In this document: positions 51,669 to 62,213 of the stretch, in pieces
Position numbering within the stretch: the stretch's first letter is position 1
How the letters are laid out: each line of letters begins with the position of its first letter
From: Ideonella sp.
GTDB lineage: Bacteria > Pseudomonadota > Gammaproteobacteria > Burkholderiales > Burkholderiaceae_C
DNA: 64,000 bases
Direction of reading: 5' to 3'
Assembly (NCBI GenBank): GCA_015075165.1
Contig: JABTUY010000001.1
Span: 496,001 to 560,000 of the forward strand
The notes under the pieces: generated by a model
What the model was told of the DNA's origin: nothing
Database searches by the model: none
What the model saw: only the letters and a program-made list of their open reading frames with translations
Translations under genes and position numbers: made by a program

Positions 51669-52757
51669 TCAGCGCCGGGCGCGACGCAGCAGGTCGTGCA
51701 GCAGCCCGACGAACGCCGCCGTCCAGGCCAGCAGCGCGATGCCCAGGAACACCGGCGGCAGGAAGCCGATGAACGGCAGCGCCATCGCCTGGATCATCTG
51801 GTCGGTGCTGGCAGCGTACATGCCCAGCGGGAACACCGCGCCCCAGTACAGCGGGTCGTAGCGCAGCGGGAAGCGGCGGTACACGTGGCGCCACACACCG
51901 AGGATCAGCAGCATCGGAATCCACCACGTGCCGGTGGCCCAGTAGAACACCGTGAAGCCCTTGATGAACGGCAGCATCGAGGTCAGGAACGGCGCGTGCG
52001 GCGAGTTGACGATCAGCAGCGAGCCGGCCAGCGTGGAGATCGCCATCGCGCCCATGTTGATCCAGTACGGCGGCGAGAGGTCGCCCGGGGCGAGCGGGAA
52101 GAACGTGTAGCGGAAGAAGATCAACGACATCATCCAGATGTAGAGCATGCCGCCCCACAACCACATCGACAGCGCGAGGAAGTTCATCTCCAGCCGGCCC
52201 GGCTGGCCCAGGTGCGGTGCCAGCGCCGCGCTGAGCACCGCGATCGATTGCGTCGCCACGATCGCCAGCAGCCACGCCCCGCTGATGCCCTTGTCGAGCG
52301 TCGGCTTGTGCGCCTTGACCGTCAGGCCGGCGAAGACGGTGTAGGTCAGGCCGATCCACAGCACGATCGCCAGGCCCCACAGCAGCGTGCCGACGCCGTC
52401 GTCGCCCGCCAGCATCACGAACTGGCTGCCCAGCACGCCGGTGGCGGCCACGGTGGTGAAGAAGCCCGGGCCGCGCAGGTGGTCGATCATGTCGCCGAAG
52501 AAGCGCTGCGGGTGGCGCGCCGCACGCGCCAGCGTCAGCAGCCACAGCACCGCGTAGACCACCACATTGAGCTGGAACAGCGCCTGCGCGAGCCGCGGCA
52601 GGCCGAGCTTGTGGCACGCGAGCGAGACGATGCCGGTGGCCATCACCATGCCGAAGTACGCCGGCGACATGCCGGCCAGGCCGGCCAGCGCGAAGCCGCC
52701 CGCGCCGGCGGGTTCGGCCGGCGTCGACGGTTGCGGGGGGTCGGGGGCGGTGCTCAT
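51669..52757 (-). CDS. TDT/SLAC1-family transporter (TehA-like)
   Basis: 362 residues with about ten membrane segments. Signature phrases: LAGMSPAYFGMVMATGIVSLACHKLG, FFTTVAATGVLGSQFVML, WLWGGMLYIWMMSLIFFRYTFFPL, FYWATGTWWIPMLLILGVWRHV, PLYWGAVFPLGMYAASTDQM. The family carries anions such as C4-dicarboxylates or tellurite-related ions, sulfite or chloride. Substrate is not assignable. The start is the ATG of MSTAPDPPQP. It is followed by the leader/hairpin and ACT gene in one direction. Confidence 0.88.
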   Translation of the reverse strand: MSTAPDPPQPSTPAEPAGAGGFALAGLAGMSPAYFGMVMATGIVSLACHKLGLPRLAQALFQLNVVVYAVLWLLTLARAARHPQRFFGDMIDHLRGPGFFTTVAATGVLGSQFVMLAGDDGVGTLLWGLAIVLWIGLTYTVFAGLTVKAHKPTLDKGISGAWLLAIVATQSIAVLSAALAPHLGQPGRLEMNFLALSMWLWGGMLYIWMMSLIFFRYTFFPLAPGDLSPPYWINMGAMAISTLAGSLLIVNSPHAPFLTSMLPFIKGFTVFYWATGTWWIPMLLILGVWRHVYRRFPLRYDPLYWGAVFPLGMYAASTDQMIQAMALPFIGFLPPVFLGIALLAWTAAFVGLLHDLLRRARR

Positions 52758-52868
52758 CGGGTGCGGTGCGCGCATGCTGCCAGAAACGCGGCGCAGCCCG
52801 TGCCGCAATGACCGCCGCTTGCGATCGGGCAAGGCTCGGCAGCGCGCTGTCGCGCGGCGCCCGTCGCG

Positions 52869-53357
52869 CTACGACCCGCCTGCCGCCAGGTTGGCGCGCA
52901 GCTTGCCCAGCAGGCGCACGACGGTGCGGATCTCGCCGTCGCTGAGTGCGGCAGTCCAGGCCTCGACGCTGGAGAAATCCGCTGCGTTGCGCCGCCGCCA
53001 GAAGCGGTGGTGGTGCGCGGTGAGCTGCAGGCGGCGCGCGCGCCGATCGGCCGCGTCGATGGTGATCTCGATGAAGCCCTTGCGCTCGAGCACCAGCGCG
53101 ATCTGCTTCGCGTTCTGGTGCGTCATGCCCAGCGCGCGGGCCACGACGGACAGCGTCGGCGCCTGCGGCTGCGCCTCGATCATCTGCAGCATCGCCGCCT
53201 GCTGGCTCGTCACGCCGCTCGGCGACAGCTCGCGATCGAGCCGGTTGCGCAGTTGCGTCGAGGTAGCGAACAGCAGGCGGAACAGGCGCACGCGATCGGC
53301 CTGACGCTCGGGCAGCGCATCGAGGCCGAGATCGAGCCAGGGCTTGGGGGTTGACAT
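52869..53357 (-). CDS. MarR-family transcriptional regulator
   Basis: 162 residues. Winged HTH: VRLFRLLFATSTQLRNRLDRELSPSGVTSQQAAMLQMIEAQPQAPTLSVVARALGMTHQNAKQIALVLERKGFIEITIDAADRRARRLQLT, and a C-terminal dimerisation helix. The recognition helix GMTHQNAKQI precedes the wing DAADRRARRLQL. It diverges from the glycosyltransferase gene; AT-rich inverted TTCAA/TTGAA motifs lie in the 55-bp gap. The ligand is unknown, probably an aromatic compound. Confidence 0.87.
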   Translation of the reverse strand: MSTPKPWLDLGLDALPERQADRVRLFRLLFATSTQLRNRLDRELSPSGVTSQQAAMLQMIEAQPQAPTLSVVARALGMTHQNAKQIALVLERKGFIEITIDAADRRARRLQLTAHHHRFWRRRNAADFSSVEAWTAALSDGEIRTVVRLLGKLRANLAAGGS

Positions 53358-53379
53358 ATTCAATATATTACCTTTGAAT
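53358..53379. promoter_or_regulatory. AT-rich inverted motif, candidate MarR operator
   Basis: ATTCAA (53358-53363) and TTGAAT (53374-53379) form a 6-bp inverted pair 10 bp apart, and an overlapping TTGA-N5-TCAA is present at 53351-53363. The sequence is strongly AT-rich in G+C-rich DNA and starts at the MarR ATG, as expected for an autoregulating divergent operator. Confidence 0.55.
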
Positions 53380-53412
53380 CGGCGCGCCACGACGAAGTCG
53401 TCGGAGATCGCG

Positions 53413-54735
53413 ATGATCGCCCTGCTGCCGAACTGCGCCTTCCTCTCCGAGACCTCGCGCATGCTGCACATCGCGCAGGCGCTGCAGGCGCAAGGCGAGG
53501 CGGTGTGCATGGCCACGCACGGCGGCGCCTACACCAGCGTGCTCGACCGCGCCGGCATGCCCTACACGCTGCTGCCGCCGCTGATGGACCGCGCCCGCAG
53601 CGAGCGCTACCTGAAAGACCTGGTGCAGATCGGCCGGCCCGGCGTGCAACTGCAGCCGCCAGACGAGGTGCGAAGCAGCGTGCAGTCCGAGCTCGCCTTC
53701 CTGCGCGAGCAAGGCGCGCGCATGGCGGTGACCGGCTTCACCCTCACCACCTACCTGTCGACGCGCGTGGTGGGAATCCCGCTGGCGGCATCGCACGGCG
53801 GATCGTACGTGCCGCCGGTGTTCGAGCGCGGCCTGGCGCCCGTGCCCACCGCGATGCCGATGCCGGGCGTCGAATGGCTGCCGGCGTGGCTCAAGCGCAA
53901 GCTGGCCAACAGCGGCCCGAGCCGCCTGCGCGGGCCGGTGCGGTTTCTGAACCGGGTAGCGGCCGAGCTCGGCGTCGAGCCGGTGCCCACGCTGGCGGCG
54001 TTGATGCTGGCCGACCTCACACTGATCACCGACGTGCCCGAGGTGCTCGGCGTGCCGCGCGCCGAACTCGAAGCCTGGCGACCGCGGCCGGCCACGGCGT
54101 ACCGGCCGTCGACGCGCCTGGCCTACGTGGGCCCGCTGGTCGCGCGGCTCGATCTGCCGCTGCCGCCGGCGGTGGCCGCGTTCCTCGATGGCAGCCGGCC
54201 CACCGCCTACGTGGTGCTGTCGTCGAGCACGCCCGAGCTGCTGCGCGCGGTGACGGCGCGCGTGCGCGCGGCCGGCCCGCGCGTCATCGTGGGCGCGACC
54301 GTGCACGACTTCGGGCCGGTCGGCGACGCCGATACGGTGGTGGCGGGCATCCTGCCGAGCCACCTGGTCATGCCGCGCGTCGATCTGGCCGTCACGATGG
54401 GTGGCCAGGGCACGGTGCAGACCTGCATGTTGAGCGGCACGCCGGTGGTCGGCATTCCGCTGCATCCCGAGCAGGAGCTCAACGTCGACCTCGCGGCACG
54501 TCAAGGCATGGCGCTGGCCATTGCGCCGCGCCATGCCGCCACCGAGCGCATGACACAAGCGGTGCAGCGCCTGCTGTCCGAGCCGGGTTTCCGCGCGCAG
54601 GCGCAGCGCGTGAAGGGGTTGTACGCCGGCACCGACGGCGCGCAAGAAGCGGCGCGGCGCATCCGGCAGCACCTGCAGGCGCACGAGAGCGCCACGGCGC
54701 CGGGCAGTCAGCCGCTGTGGCGCGCCGCCGCGTAG
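53413..54735 (+). CDS. UGT/MGT-type glycosyltransferase (GT1 family)
   Basis: 440 residues. GT-B fold with LLPNCAFLSETSRMLHIAQALQAQGEAVCMATHGG at the N terminus, LITDVPEVLGVPRAELEAW in the centre, and the C-terminal half (SSSTPELLRAVTARV, LPSHLVMPRVDLAVTMGGQGTVQTCMLSGTPVVGIPLHPEQELNVDLAARQGMALAI) with the sugar-donor region in place of PSPG. It probably glycosylates a small aromatic or macrolide acceptor. GGAG is 6 bp before the ATG. The MarR gene diverges from it and the decarboxylase gene follows by 51 bp. Confidence 0.85.
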   Translation: MIALLPNCAFLSETSRMLHIAQALQAQGEAVCMATHGGAYTSVLDRAGMPYTLLPPLMDRARSERYLKDLVQIGRPGVQLQPPDEVRSSVQSELAFLREQGARMAVTGFTLTTYLSTRVVGIPLAASHGGSYVPPVFERGLAPVPTAMPMPGVEWLPAWLKRKLANSGPSRLRGPVRFLNRVAAELGVEPVPTLAALMLADLTLITDVPEVLGVPRAELEAWRPRPATAYRPSTRLAYVGPLVARLDLPLPPAVAAFLDGSRPTAYVVLSSSTPELLRAVTARVRAAGPRVIVGATVHDFGPVGDADTVVAGILPSHLVMPRVDLAVTMGGQGTVQTCMLSGTPVVGIPLHPEQELNVDLAARQGMALAIAPRHAATERMTQAVQRLLSEPGFRAQAQRVKGLYAGTDGAQEAARRIRQHLQAHESATAPGSQPLWRAAA

Positions 54736-54786
54736 CGCGCGAAGGTGCCATGATCCGGCCCGTTCCCGAGGGCTGGAGCAATCACC

Positions 54787-56433
54787 TTGGCACGCACCAC
54801 CGGACGCAGCGCGTTCGTGCAACTCCTGGCCGACGAGGGTGTCACGCACCTGTTCGGCAACCCCGGCACCACCGAGCTGCCGATCATGGAGGTGGTGCCC
54901 GACTTTCCGCAGCTGAGGTTCGTGCTCGGCCTGCACGAGGCCGTGGTGATGGCCATGGCCGACGGCTTCTGCCGCGCGTCGCACCGCCTGGCGGCCGCCA
55001 ACGTGCACGTGATGCCGGGCCTCGGCAACGCCATGGGCGCGCTCTACAACGCCAAGTTCTCGGGCTCGCCGGTAATCCTCACCGCCGGGCAGCAGGAGCA
55101 GGGCCACGGCCTGCTCGAGCCACTGCTGTACGAACCGCTGCTGCCGGTGGCGCAGCCGCTGGTGAAGTGGGCGGTGGAGGTCACGCGCGGCGCCGACCTG
55201 CCGCGCATCGTGCACCGCGCGGCCAAGATCGCGCTGACGCCGCCCACCGGGCCGGTGTTCATCAGCCTGCCGGGCGACGTGCTCGACGAAACGCTCGAGC
55301 TCGACCTGGGCCACCCGGTGCGCGTCGATGCGGCCACGCGACCCAGCGACGAGACACTGGCGCGGCTGGCGCAGGCGCTGCGCAGCGCCAAGCGACCGGC
55401 GATCCTCGCCGGCCAGGAACTGGCGCGGCACGATGCCTTCGCCGAGGCCGCCGAGCTGGCCGAGCGGCTCGGCGCCGCGGTGTTCGGCGAGCCCGTTCCC
55501 TACTCGGCCACCTTCCCCACCGAACACCCGGCCTACATGGGCGCGCTGACGCGCCAGCAGCCACAGGTGCGCGCGGCGCTCGAACCGCACGACCTGCTGC
55601 TGTGCCTGGGTGCCGACCTGCTGCGCATGTCGGTGTACAGCCCCGTCGACCCGCTGCCTGCCCGCATGCCGGTGATCCACGTCTCCGAACGCGCGCACGA
55701 GCTGGGCAAGAACTACGCCACCGAGCTGGCGGCGAATGCCAACGTCAAGCAGACGCTGAAGGCGTTGCTGCCGCTGCTGCAAGACCTGCCGCGCGAGAAC
55801 GCGCGGCTCGTCGAACTGCACAAGAGCAACTGGAGCGCGCAACGCGACCGGCTGCGCGAGCAGACGCTGCGTGCGATCGACACCACACCGATCGACCCCG
55901 CACTGCTGGCGTTGCGCTTCACCGAAGCGCTGCCGCGCGATGCGGTGGTGGTCGACGAAGGCATGGTCAGCACCACCAGCCTGCCGAAGTTGCTGGCACT
56001 GCGCGACACGCGTGCGTACTACGGCCTGGCCAGCGGCGGCCTCGGCTTCGCGCTGCCCGGCGCGGTCGGCATCGGCCTCGCGATGCCAGGCCGGCCGGTG
56101 GCGGCGATCGTCGGCGACGGCAGCGCGATGTATGGCATCCAGGCACTGTGGACCGCGGCGCACGAACAGCTGCCGATCACCTACGTCATCGCCAACAACC
56201 GCGGCTATCGCATCATCAAGGAGCGGCTGCTGTCGTTTCGCGGTACTGACCGCTTCACCGGCATGGACATCCGCGAACCCGACCTCGACTTCGTCGCACT
56301 GGCCAGGTCGTTCGGGTTGCAGGCGTCGCGCATCACCGAAGCGCGGGACCTCGCACCGGCCCTGCGCGACGCGTTCACCGCCGGCAAGCCGAACCTGGTC
56401 GACGTGCGGGTGGCCGACGGGTTCGGCGGTTAG
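54787..56433 (+). CDS. TPP-dependent decarboxylase, benzoylformate decarboxylase-like
   Basis: 548 residues from a TTG start, preceded by GGAG at 8-nt spacing. Motifs: FGNPGTTELPIMEVVPDFPQLRFVLGLHEAVVMAMADGF with the catalytic Glu, HVMPGLGNAMGALYNAKFSGSPVILTAGQQEQGH, a pyruvate-family middle domain, and the TPP motif VGDGSAMYGIQALWTAAHEQLPITYVIANN. Benzoylformate decarboxylase is the closest fit by the GNPG...PGLGN...SPV pattern. No His pair as in known MdlC could be confirmed by eye. A weak stem (56435-56452) follows the stop. Confidence 0.85.
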   Translation: MARTTGRSAFVQLLADEGVTHLFGNPGTTELPIMEVVPDFPQLRFVLGLHEAVVMAMADGFCRASHRLAAANVHVMPGLGNAMGALYNAKFSGSPVILTAGQQEQGHGLLEPLLYEPLLPVAQPLVKWAVEVTRGADLPRIVHRAAKIALTPPTGPVFISLPGDVLDETLELDLGHPVRVDAATRPSDETLARLAQALRSAKRPAILAGQELARHDAFAEAAELAERLGAAVFGEPVPYSATFPTEHPAYMGALTRQQPQVRAALEPHDLLLCLGADLLRMSVYSPVDPLPARMPVIHVSERAHELGKNYATELAANANVKQTLKALLPLLQDLPRENARLVELHKSNWSAQRDRLREQTLRAIDTTPIDPALLALRFTEALPRDAVVVDEGMVSTTSLPKLLALRDTRAYYGLASGGLGFALPGAVGIGLAMPGRPVAAIVGDGSAMYGIQALWTAAHEQLPITYVIANNRGYRIIKERLLSFRGTDRFTGMDIREPDLDFVALARSFGLQASRITEARDLAPALRDAFTAGKPNLVDVRVADGFGG

Positions 56434-56549
56434 TGCCCCCTCAGATTGGGGCCTGCCCCGGCCGCACATTGCCGTCAGACTCTGGTCAGGTATCCATCCG
56501 GCGTCGCTCGGGCCGGCTGGCATCGCACTCGACCAGCAACGGAGCCGGT

Positions 56550-57263
56550 ATGGCAGGCACGCAACGACATCCAGTCACGATGGACCCAGCATCGAACCCT
56601 GCGCGCAGCAGTGGGGAGCCACGCCGCACCGTGCTTCGGCGCGCGGCGGATTACATCTATGACAAGCTGCGCTGGCGCCTGGGCTTGCGCATCTACGGCA
56701 TCTATGCACGGCCATTGCAGGCCGGTAGCGCATCGGCCCCGATCCTGCCGGGGTTCACATCGCGCCGATTCGAGTCGGCCGATGCCGAGGCCCTGCTGTC
56801 GTGCCGCGGCCGGCTCGAGGAACAACTGGGCGAGGCTTTCGTGCGCGCCGCGCTGGCCAAGGGCGATGCCTGCGAGGCCATTCTGTGCGACGGCGAGATC
56901 GTGTCGTTCTCTTGGCACGCGTTCACGCCCACCCACGAGAGCGAAGGCGTCTACGTCGACTTTCCCAAGGGCATGCGCTATGGCTACCACGCCCACACGC
57001 TGCCCGAGTACCGCGGCCGGCACTGGCCACGGCTGATGACGGCCGTGCGCGACCACTATTCGAGGACGCGCGGCGCGACCCAGACCTTCGCCGCCATCGC
57101 GGTCATCAACCGGTCATCGATCCGCTCGAGCGTCGGGGCGGGCAACCGCCGCGTCGGCTTTGCGGGCTACCTGCGTCGCGGCCGGCTGTTCATACCGTTT
57201 CGTTCCCCCGGCGCACGCCGCCTGGGCATCCGCTTCTTCCTGCCCGACGCGCCAACCACCTGA
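56550..57263 (+). CDS. GNAT-like acetyltransferase protein
   Basis: 237 residues. The chain RRFESADAEALLSCRGRLEEQLGEAFVRAALAKGDACEAILCDGEIVSFSWHAFTPTH and YHAHTLPEYRGRHWPRLMTAVRDHY has the R/Q-x-x-G-x-A-like arrangement of GNAT folds, with LPEYRGRHWPRLMTAV as the acetyl-CoA binding part. GGAG lies 5 bp before the ATG. The chain before residue 50 is basic. Substrate is unknown; no partner is obvious. Confidence 0.7.
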   Translation: MAGTQRHPVTMDPASNPARSSGEPRRTVLRRAADYIYDKLRWRLGLRIYGIYARPLQAGSASAPILPGFTSRRFESADAEALLSCRGRLEEQLGEAFVRAALAKGDACEAILCDGEIVSFSWHAFTPTHESEGVYVDFPKGMRYGYHAHTLPEYRGRHWPRLMTAVRDHYSRTRGATQTFAAIAVINRSSIRSSVGAGNRRVGFAGYLRRGRLFIPFRSPGARRLGIRFFLPDAPTT

Positions 57264-57398
57264 CGCCGCCGCGGCGCGGCCACCGGCCCGGCGGGCCGCC
57301 CGCGCTGTCGAATCGCGCGCTCCTCGTTCGTCGTCCCTATAGTCGCCCGCGAAGCGGCGGGATCGTCCGCCGCACGGCGACCGCGGAAGGAGAACCCC

Positions 57399-57761
57399 AT
57401 GCGATTCCTGTCGATGGTGCGCGTCGAGGAGACCGGCCAGGTACCCAGCGAGCAGCTGATGCGCGACATGAGCCAGCTGATCGAGGAGATGACCCGCAGC
57501 GGCCAGCTGGTGAGCACCGCCGGCCTGCGCCCCAGTTCGGAAGGCGTGCGTGTGCGGCTGCGCGGCGGCACGATCGCGGTGCACGACGGCCCGTTCACCG
57601 AGACCAAGGAGGTGATCGGCGGCTACGCGATCCTCGAGGCGAAGTCGAAGGACGAAGCGATCGAGTTGACACGCCGCTTCCTGAGGGTGCATGGCACCGA
57701 GTGGAACATCGAATGCGAAGTGCGGCAGCTCGACGGGCCGGAGTTCGGCTGCCGGCCTTGA
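57399..57761 (+). CDS. YciI-family protein
   Basis: 120 residues. MRFLSMVRVEETGQVPSEQLMRDMSQLIEEMTRSGQLVSTAGLRPSSEGVRVRLRGGTIAVHDGPFTETKEVIGGYAILEAKSKDEAIELTRRFLRVHG is the YciI-like (DGPF-containing) ferredoxin-like fold seen near sigma factors and VOC proteins. Function is unknown. AAGGAG lies 7 bp before the ATG and TATAGT (about 57338) is a possible -10. The VOC gene follows 20 bp later. Confidence 0.9.
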   Translation: MRFLSMVRVEETGQVPSEQLMRDMSQLIEEMTRSGQLVSTAGLRPSSEGVRVRLRGGTIAVHDGPFTETKEVIGGYAILEAKSKDEAIELTRRFLRVHGTEWNIECEVRQLDGPEFGCRP

Positions 57762-57781
57762 CCACCCCGCGGAGACCTGCG

Positions 57782-58261
57782 ATGACACACCCGAACACCA
57801 TCTGCCTGTGGTACGACGGCACCGCGCTCGACGCGGCGCGCTTCTATGCCGAGACGTTCCCGAACAGCGCGGTCGGCGCGATCATGCGCGCGCCGGGCGA
57901 CTACCCCGACGGCAAGGCCGGCGGCGTGCTGACGGTGGAGTTCACCGTCATCGGCATCCCCTGCGTCGGCCTCAACGGCGGCCCGATGTTCAAGCACAGC
58001 GAGGCGTTCTCGTTCCAGGTGGCCACCGACGACCAGGCCGAGACCGACCGCCTGTGGAACGCGATCATCGACAACGGCGGCCAGGCCAGCGCCTGCGGCT
58101 GGTGCAAGGACAAGTGGGGCCTGTCGTGGCAGATCACGCCGCGCGCCCTCACTGCCGCGATCACCGACCCCGACCGCGCCGCGGCCCGGCGCGTCTTCGA
58201 GGCGATGATGCAGATGGGCAAGATCGACATCGCGGCGATCGAGGCGGCGCGGCGCGGGTGA
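57782..58261 (+). CDS. VOC-family protein (PhnB-like)
   Basis: 159 residues. MTHPNTICLWYDGTALDAARFYAETFPNSAVGAIMRAPGDYPDGKAGGVLTVEFTVIGIPCVGLNGGPMFKHSEAFSFQVATDDQAETDRLWNAI and CGWCKDKWGLSWQITPRAL match the PhnB/3-demethylubiquinone-methyltransferase-like VOC group. Function unknown. It and the YciI gene form a common two-gene unit. Confidence 0.9.
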   Translation: MTHPNTICLWYDGTALDAARFYAETFPNSAVGAIMRAPGDYPDGKAGGVLTVEFTVIGIPCVGLNGGPMFKHSEAFSFQVATDDQAETDRLWNAIIDNGGQASACGWCKDKWGLSWQITPRALTAAITDPDRAAARRVFEAMMQMGKIDIAAIEAARRG

Positions 58262-58384
58262 GTCCTTTTTGCGCCGCGGCGTCGCCCGAGCGCAGCTTCG
58301 GATCTCGCCGCAAACCGATGGCTTCAACGGCATCGGTTGCTTCACGCTGCATACGCCCGCGCGACTCTCTGCTAGCGTTGCCCG

Positions 58385-60103
58385 GTGGAGTCGTGGAACC
58401 TGGCCATCCTCGTCGGCGCGACGTTGCTGCTGGTCAGCATCGTCGCCAGCCACATCTCGACGCGGCTGGGCGCGCCGCTGCTGATGGTGTTCCTCGTGCT
58501 GGGCATGCTCGCCGGCGAGGACGGCCCCGGCGGCATCCACTTCGATGACTTCAATGTCTCGTACGTGGTGGGCACGATCGCGCTGGCGGTCATCATCTTC
58601 GACGGCGGCATGCGCACGCGGCGCGAGAGCTTCCGCGTCGCGCTCTGGCCGTCGGCGAGCCTGGCGACCTTCGGAGTGCTGCTCACCGCCGGGCTGACCG
58701 GTGCCTTCGCTGCCTGGCTGCTGCACCTGCAATGGCTGCAGGGCCTGCTGATCGGCGCCATCGTCGGCTCGACCGATGCCGCGGCGGTGTTCGCGCTGCT
58801 GCGCAACGCCGGCGTGCGGCTGAAGGAACGCGTCGCCGCCACGCTGGAGATCGAGTCGGCCAGCAACGACCCGATGGCGATCTTCCTGACCGTGGCGCTG
58901 CTCGAACTGCTGCGCGCCGGGCGCACCACGCTCGACGCTTCGATGCTGCTGGCCTTCGTGCAGCAGTTCGGCATCGGCGCGGTGTTCGGGCTCGCCGGTG
59001 GCTGGCTGCTGGTGCGGCTGATCAACCGGCTGTCGATCGCGAGCGGGCTCTACCCGTTGCTGGCGGTCGCGGGCGGTTTGTCGATCTTCGCGTTCACGGC
59101 ACATGTCGGCGGCAGCGGCTATCTCGCCGTGTTTCTGGCCGGCCTCGTGCTCGGCAACTCGCGCATGCAGGCCGCGCAGAACATCCTGCGCGTGCACGAC
59201 GGACTGGCGTGGCTGAGCCAGATCGTCATGTTCCTGCTGCTCGGGCTGCTGCTGACGCCGAGCCAGCTGCTCGATGTGGCGGCGCCGGCGCTCGGCATCG
59301 CGGCGTTCCTGATCCTGGTCTCACGTCCGGTGGCGGTGCTCGTCGGCCTGCTGCCGTTCCGGTTGCCGTGGCGCGAGCAGCTGTTCATCAGCTGGGTCGG
59401 GTTGCGCGGCGCGGTGCCGGTGGTGCTGGCGCTGTTCCCGCTGATGTACGGTGCCGAGCACGCGCGCCTGTACTTCAACGTGGCGTTCTTCATCGTGCTG
59501 GTCTCGTTGCTGCTGCAAGGCTGGACGCTGGCGCCGGTTGCGCGCCGGCTGCGGCTGGAGGTGCCGCCCACCACCGAGCCGCTGCAGCGCATGGCGCTCG
59601 ACCTGCCGGGGCAAGCGTCGGAGCACGAGATCCTGTGCTACGAGGTGGGTCCGGGCAGCGTGATCGCCGGCCGCGACCTCGCCGACCTCGACCGCTTCGA
59701 CGACCTGCGGCGAGTCGCGGTGATGCGCGACGGCGCACCGCTCGCGCCCCGCGCCGGCGGGCCGTTTCGCGCCGGCGACTACGTCTACCTGCTGGCGTCA
59801 CCGAAGAGCCTGCCGCGCCTGAGCCGGCTGTTCGATCCGCACGTCGAGCCCGATCGCCTCGGGGCGCAGCGCTACTTCGGCGACTTCGTGCTCAACGGCG
59901 AAGCCGTGCTCGGCGAACTCGCAGCCGTTTACGGCTTCGAGGTTCCGCCCGGCACCGGTGACAAGACCCTGGCCCAGTTGCTCGATGACGAGTTCCGTGG
60001 CCGCGTGGTCGTGGGCGACCGGCTGCCGCTGGGGAGCGCCGAACTCGTGGTGCGCGAGATCGACGCCGACCGCGTCACCCGGGTCGGCCTGCGCGTGCGC
60101 TGA
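58385..60103 (+). CDS. Potassium/proton antiporter (CvrA/NhaP2-type)
   Basis: 572 residues with GTG start. The N-terminal CPA1 exchanger (about 1-400) has 12 or more membrane segments (HISTRLGAPLLMVFLVLGMLAGEDGPGGI, VGSTDAAAVFALLRNAGVRLKERVAATLEIESASNDPMAIFLTVAL, with the ion-binding ND). The C-terminal part has an RCK_C domain (EILCYEVGPGSVIAGRDLADL, residues about 415-490) and a CorC_HlyC/transporter-associated domain. It exports K+ or Na+ and helps osmotic and pH homeostasis. TAGCGT ends 6 bp before the GTG. Confidence 0.92.
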   Translation: MESWNLAILVGATLLLVSIVASHISTRLGAPLLMVFLVLGMLAGEDGPGGIHFDDFNVSYVVGTIALAVIIFDGGMRTRRESFRVALWPSASLATFGVLLTAGLTGAFAAWLLHLQWLQGLLIGAIVGSTDAAAVFALLRNAGVRLKERVAATLEIESASNDPMAIFLTVALLELLRAGRTTLDASMLLAFVQQFGIGAVFGLAGGWLLVRLINRLSIASGLYPLLAVAGGLSIFAFTAHVGGSGYLAVFLAGLVLGNSRMQAAQNILRVHDGLAWLSQIVMFLLLGLLLTPSQLLDVAAPALGIAAFLILVSRPVAVLVGLLPFRLPWREQLFISWVGLRGAVPVVLALFPLMYGAEHARLYFNVAFFIVLVSLLLQGWTLAPVARRLRLEVPPTTEPLQRMALDLPGQASEHEILCYEVGPGSVIAGRDLADLDRFDDLRRVAVMRDGAPLAPRAGGPFRAGDYVYLLASPKSLPRLSRLFDPHVEPDRLGAQRYFGDFVLNGEAVLGELAAVYGFEVPPGTGDKTLAQLLDDEFRGRVVVGDRLPLGSAELVVREIDADRVTRVGLRVR

Positions 60104-60174
60104 ACCGGCGCACGAGGCTGCGGCCCGTGCGCGGCGCCAGCCGCTCGCTCACCACGGCCACCGACAATGCGTCG

Positions 60175-62091
<1,917 letters not shown>

Positions 62092-62213
62092 CGCGCGCTC
62101 TGGCCGTCGCCGCGGGAGATCAACCGGCCGTGTGTACGATGGCGAAGACCCGCGTCGCCGCTCGACCTCGCGGCGACGCAGCGCTCGACGCAACCCACAC
62201 GACGGAGACCCTC

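Noticed and set aside
56435-56452. GCCCC...GGGGC stem after the decarboxylase gene as a terminator
   Set aside because: 5-bp stem, 8-nt loop and no T-run; too weak to support as a feature.
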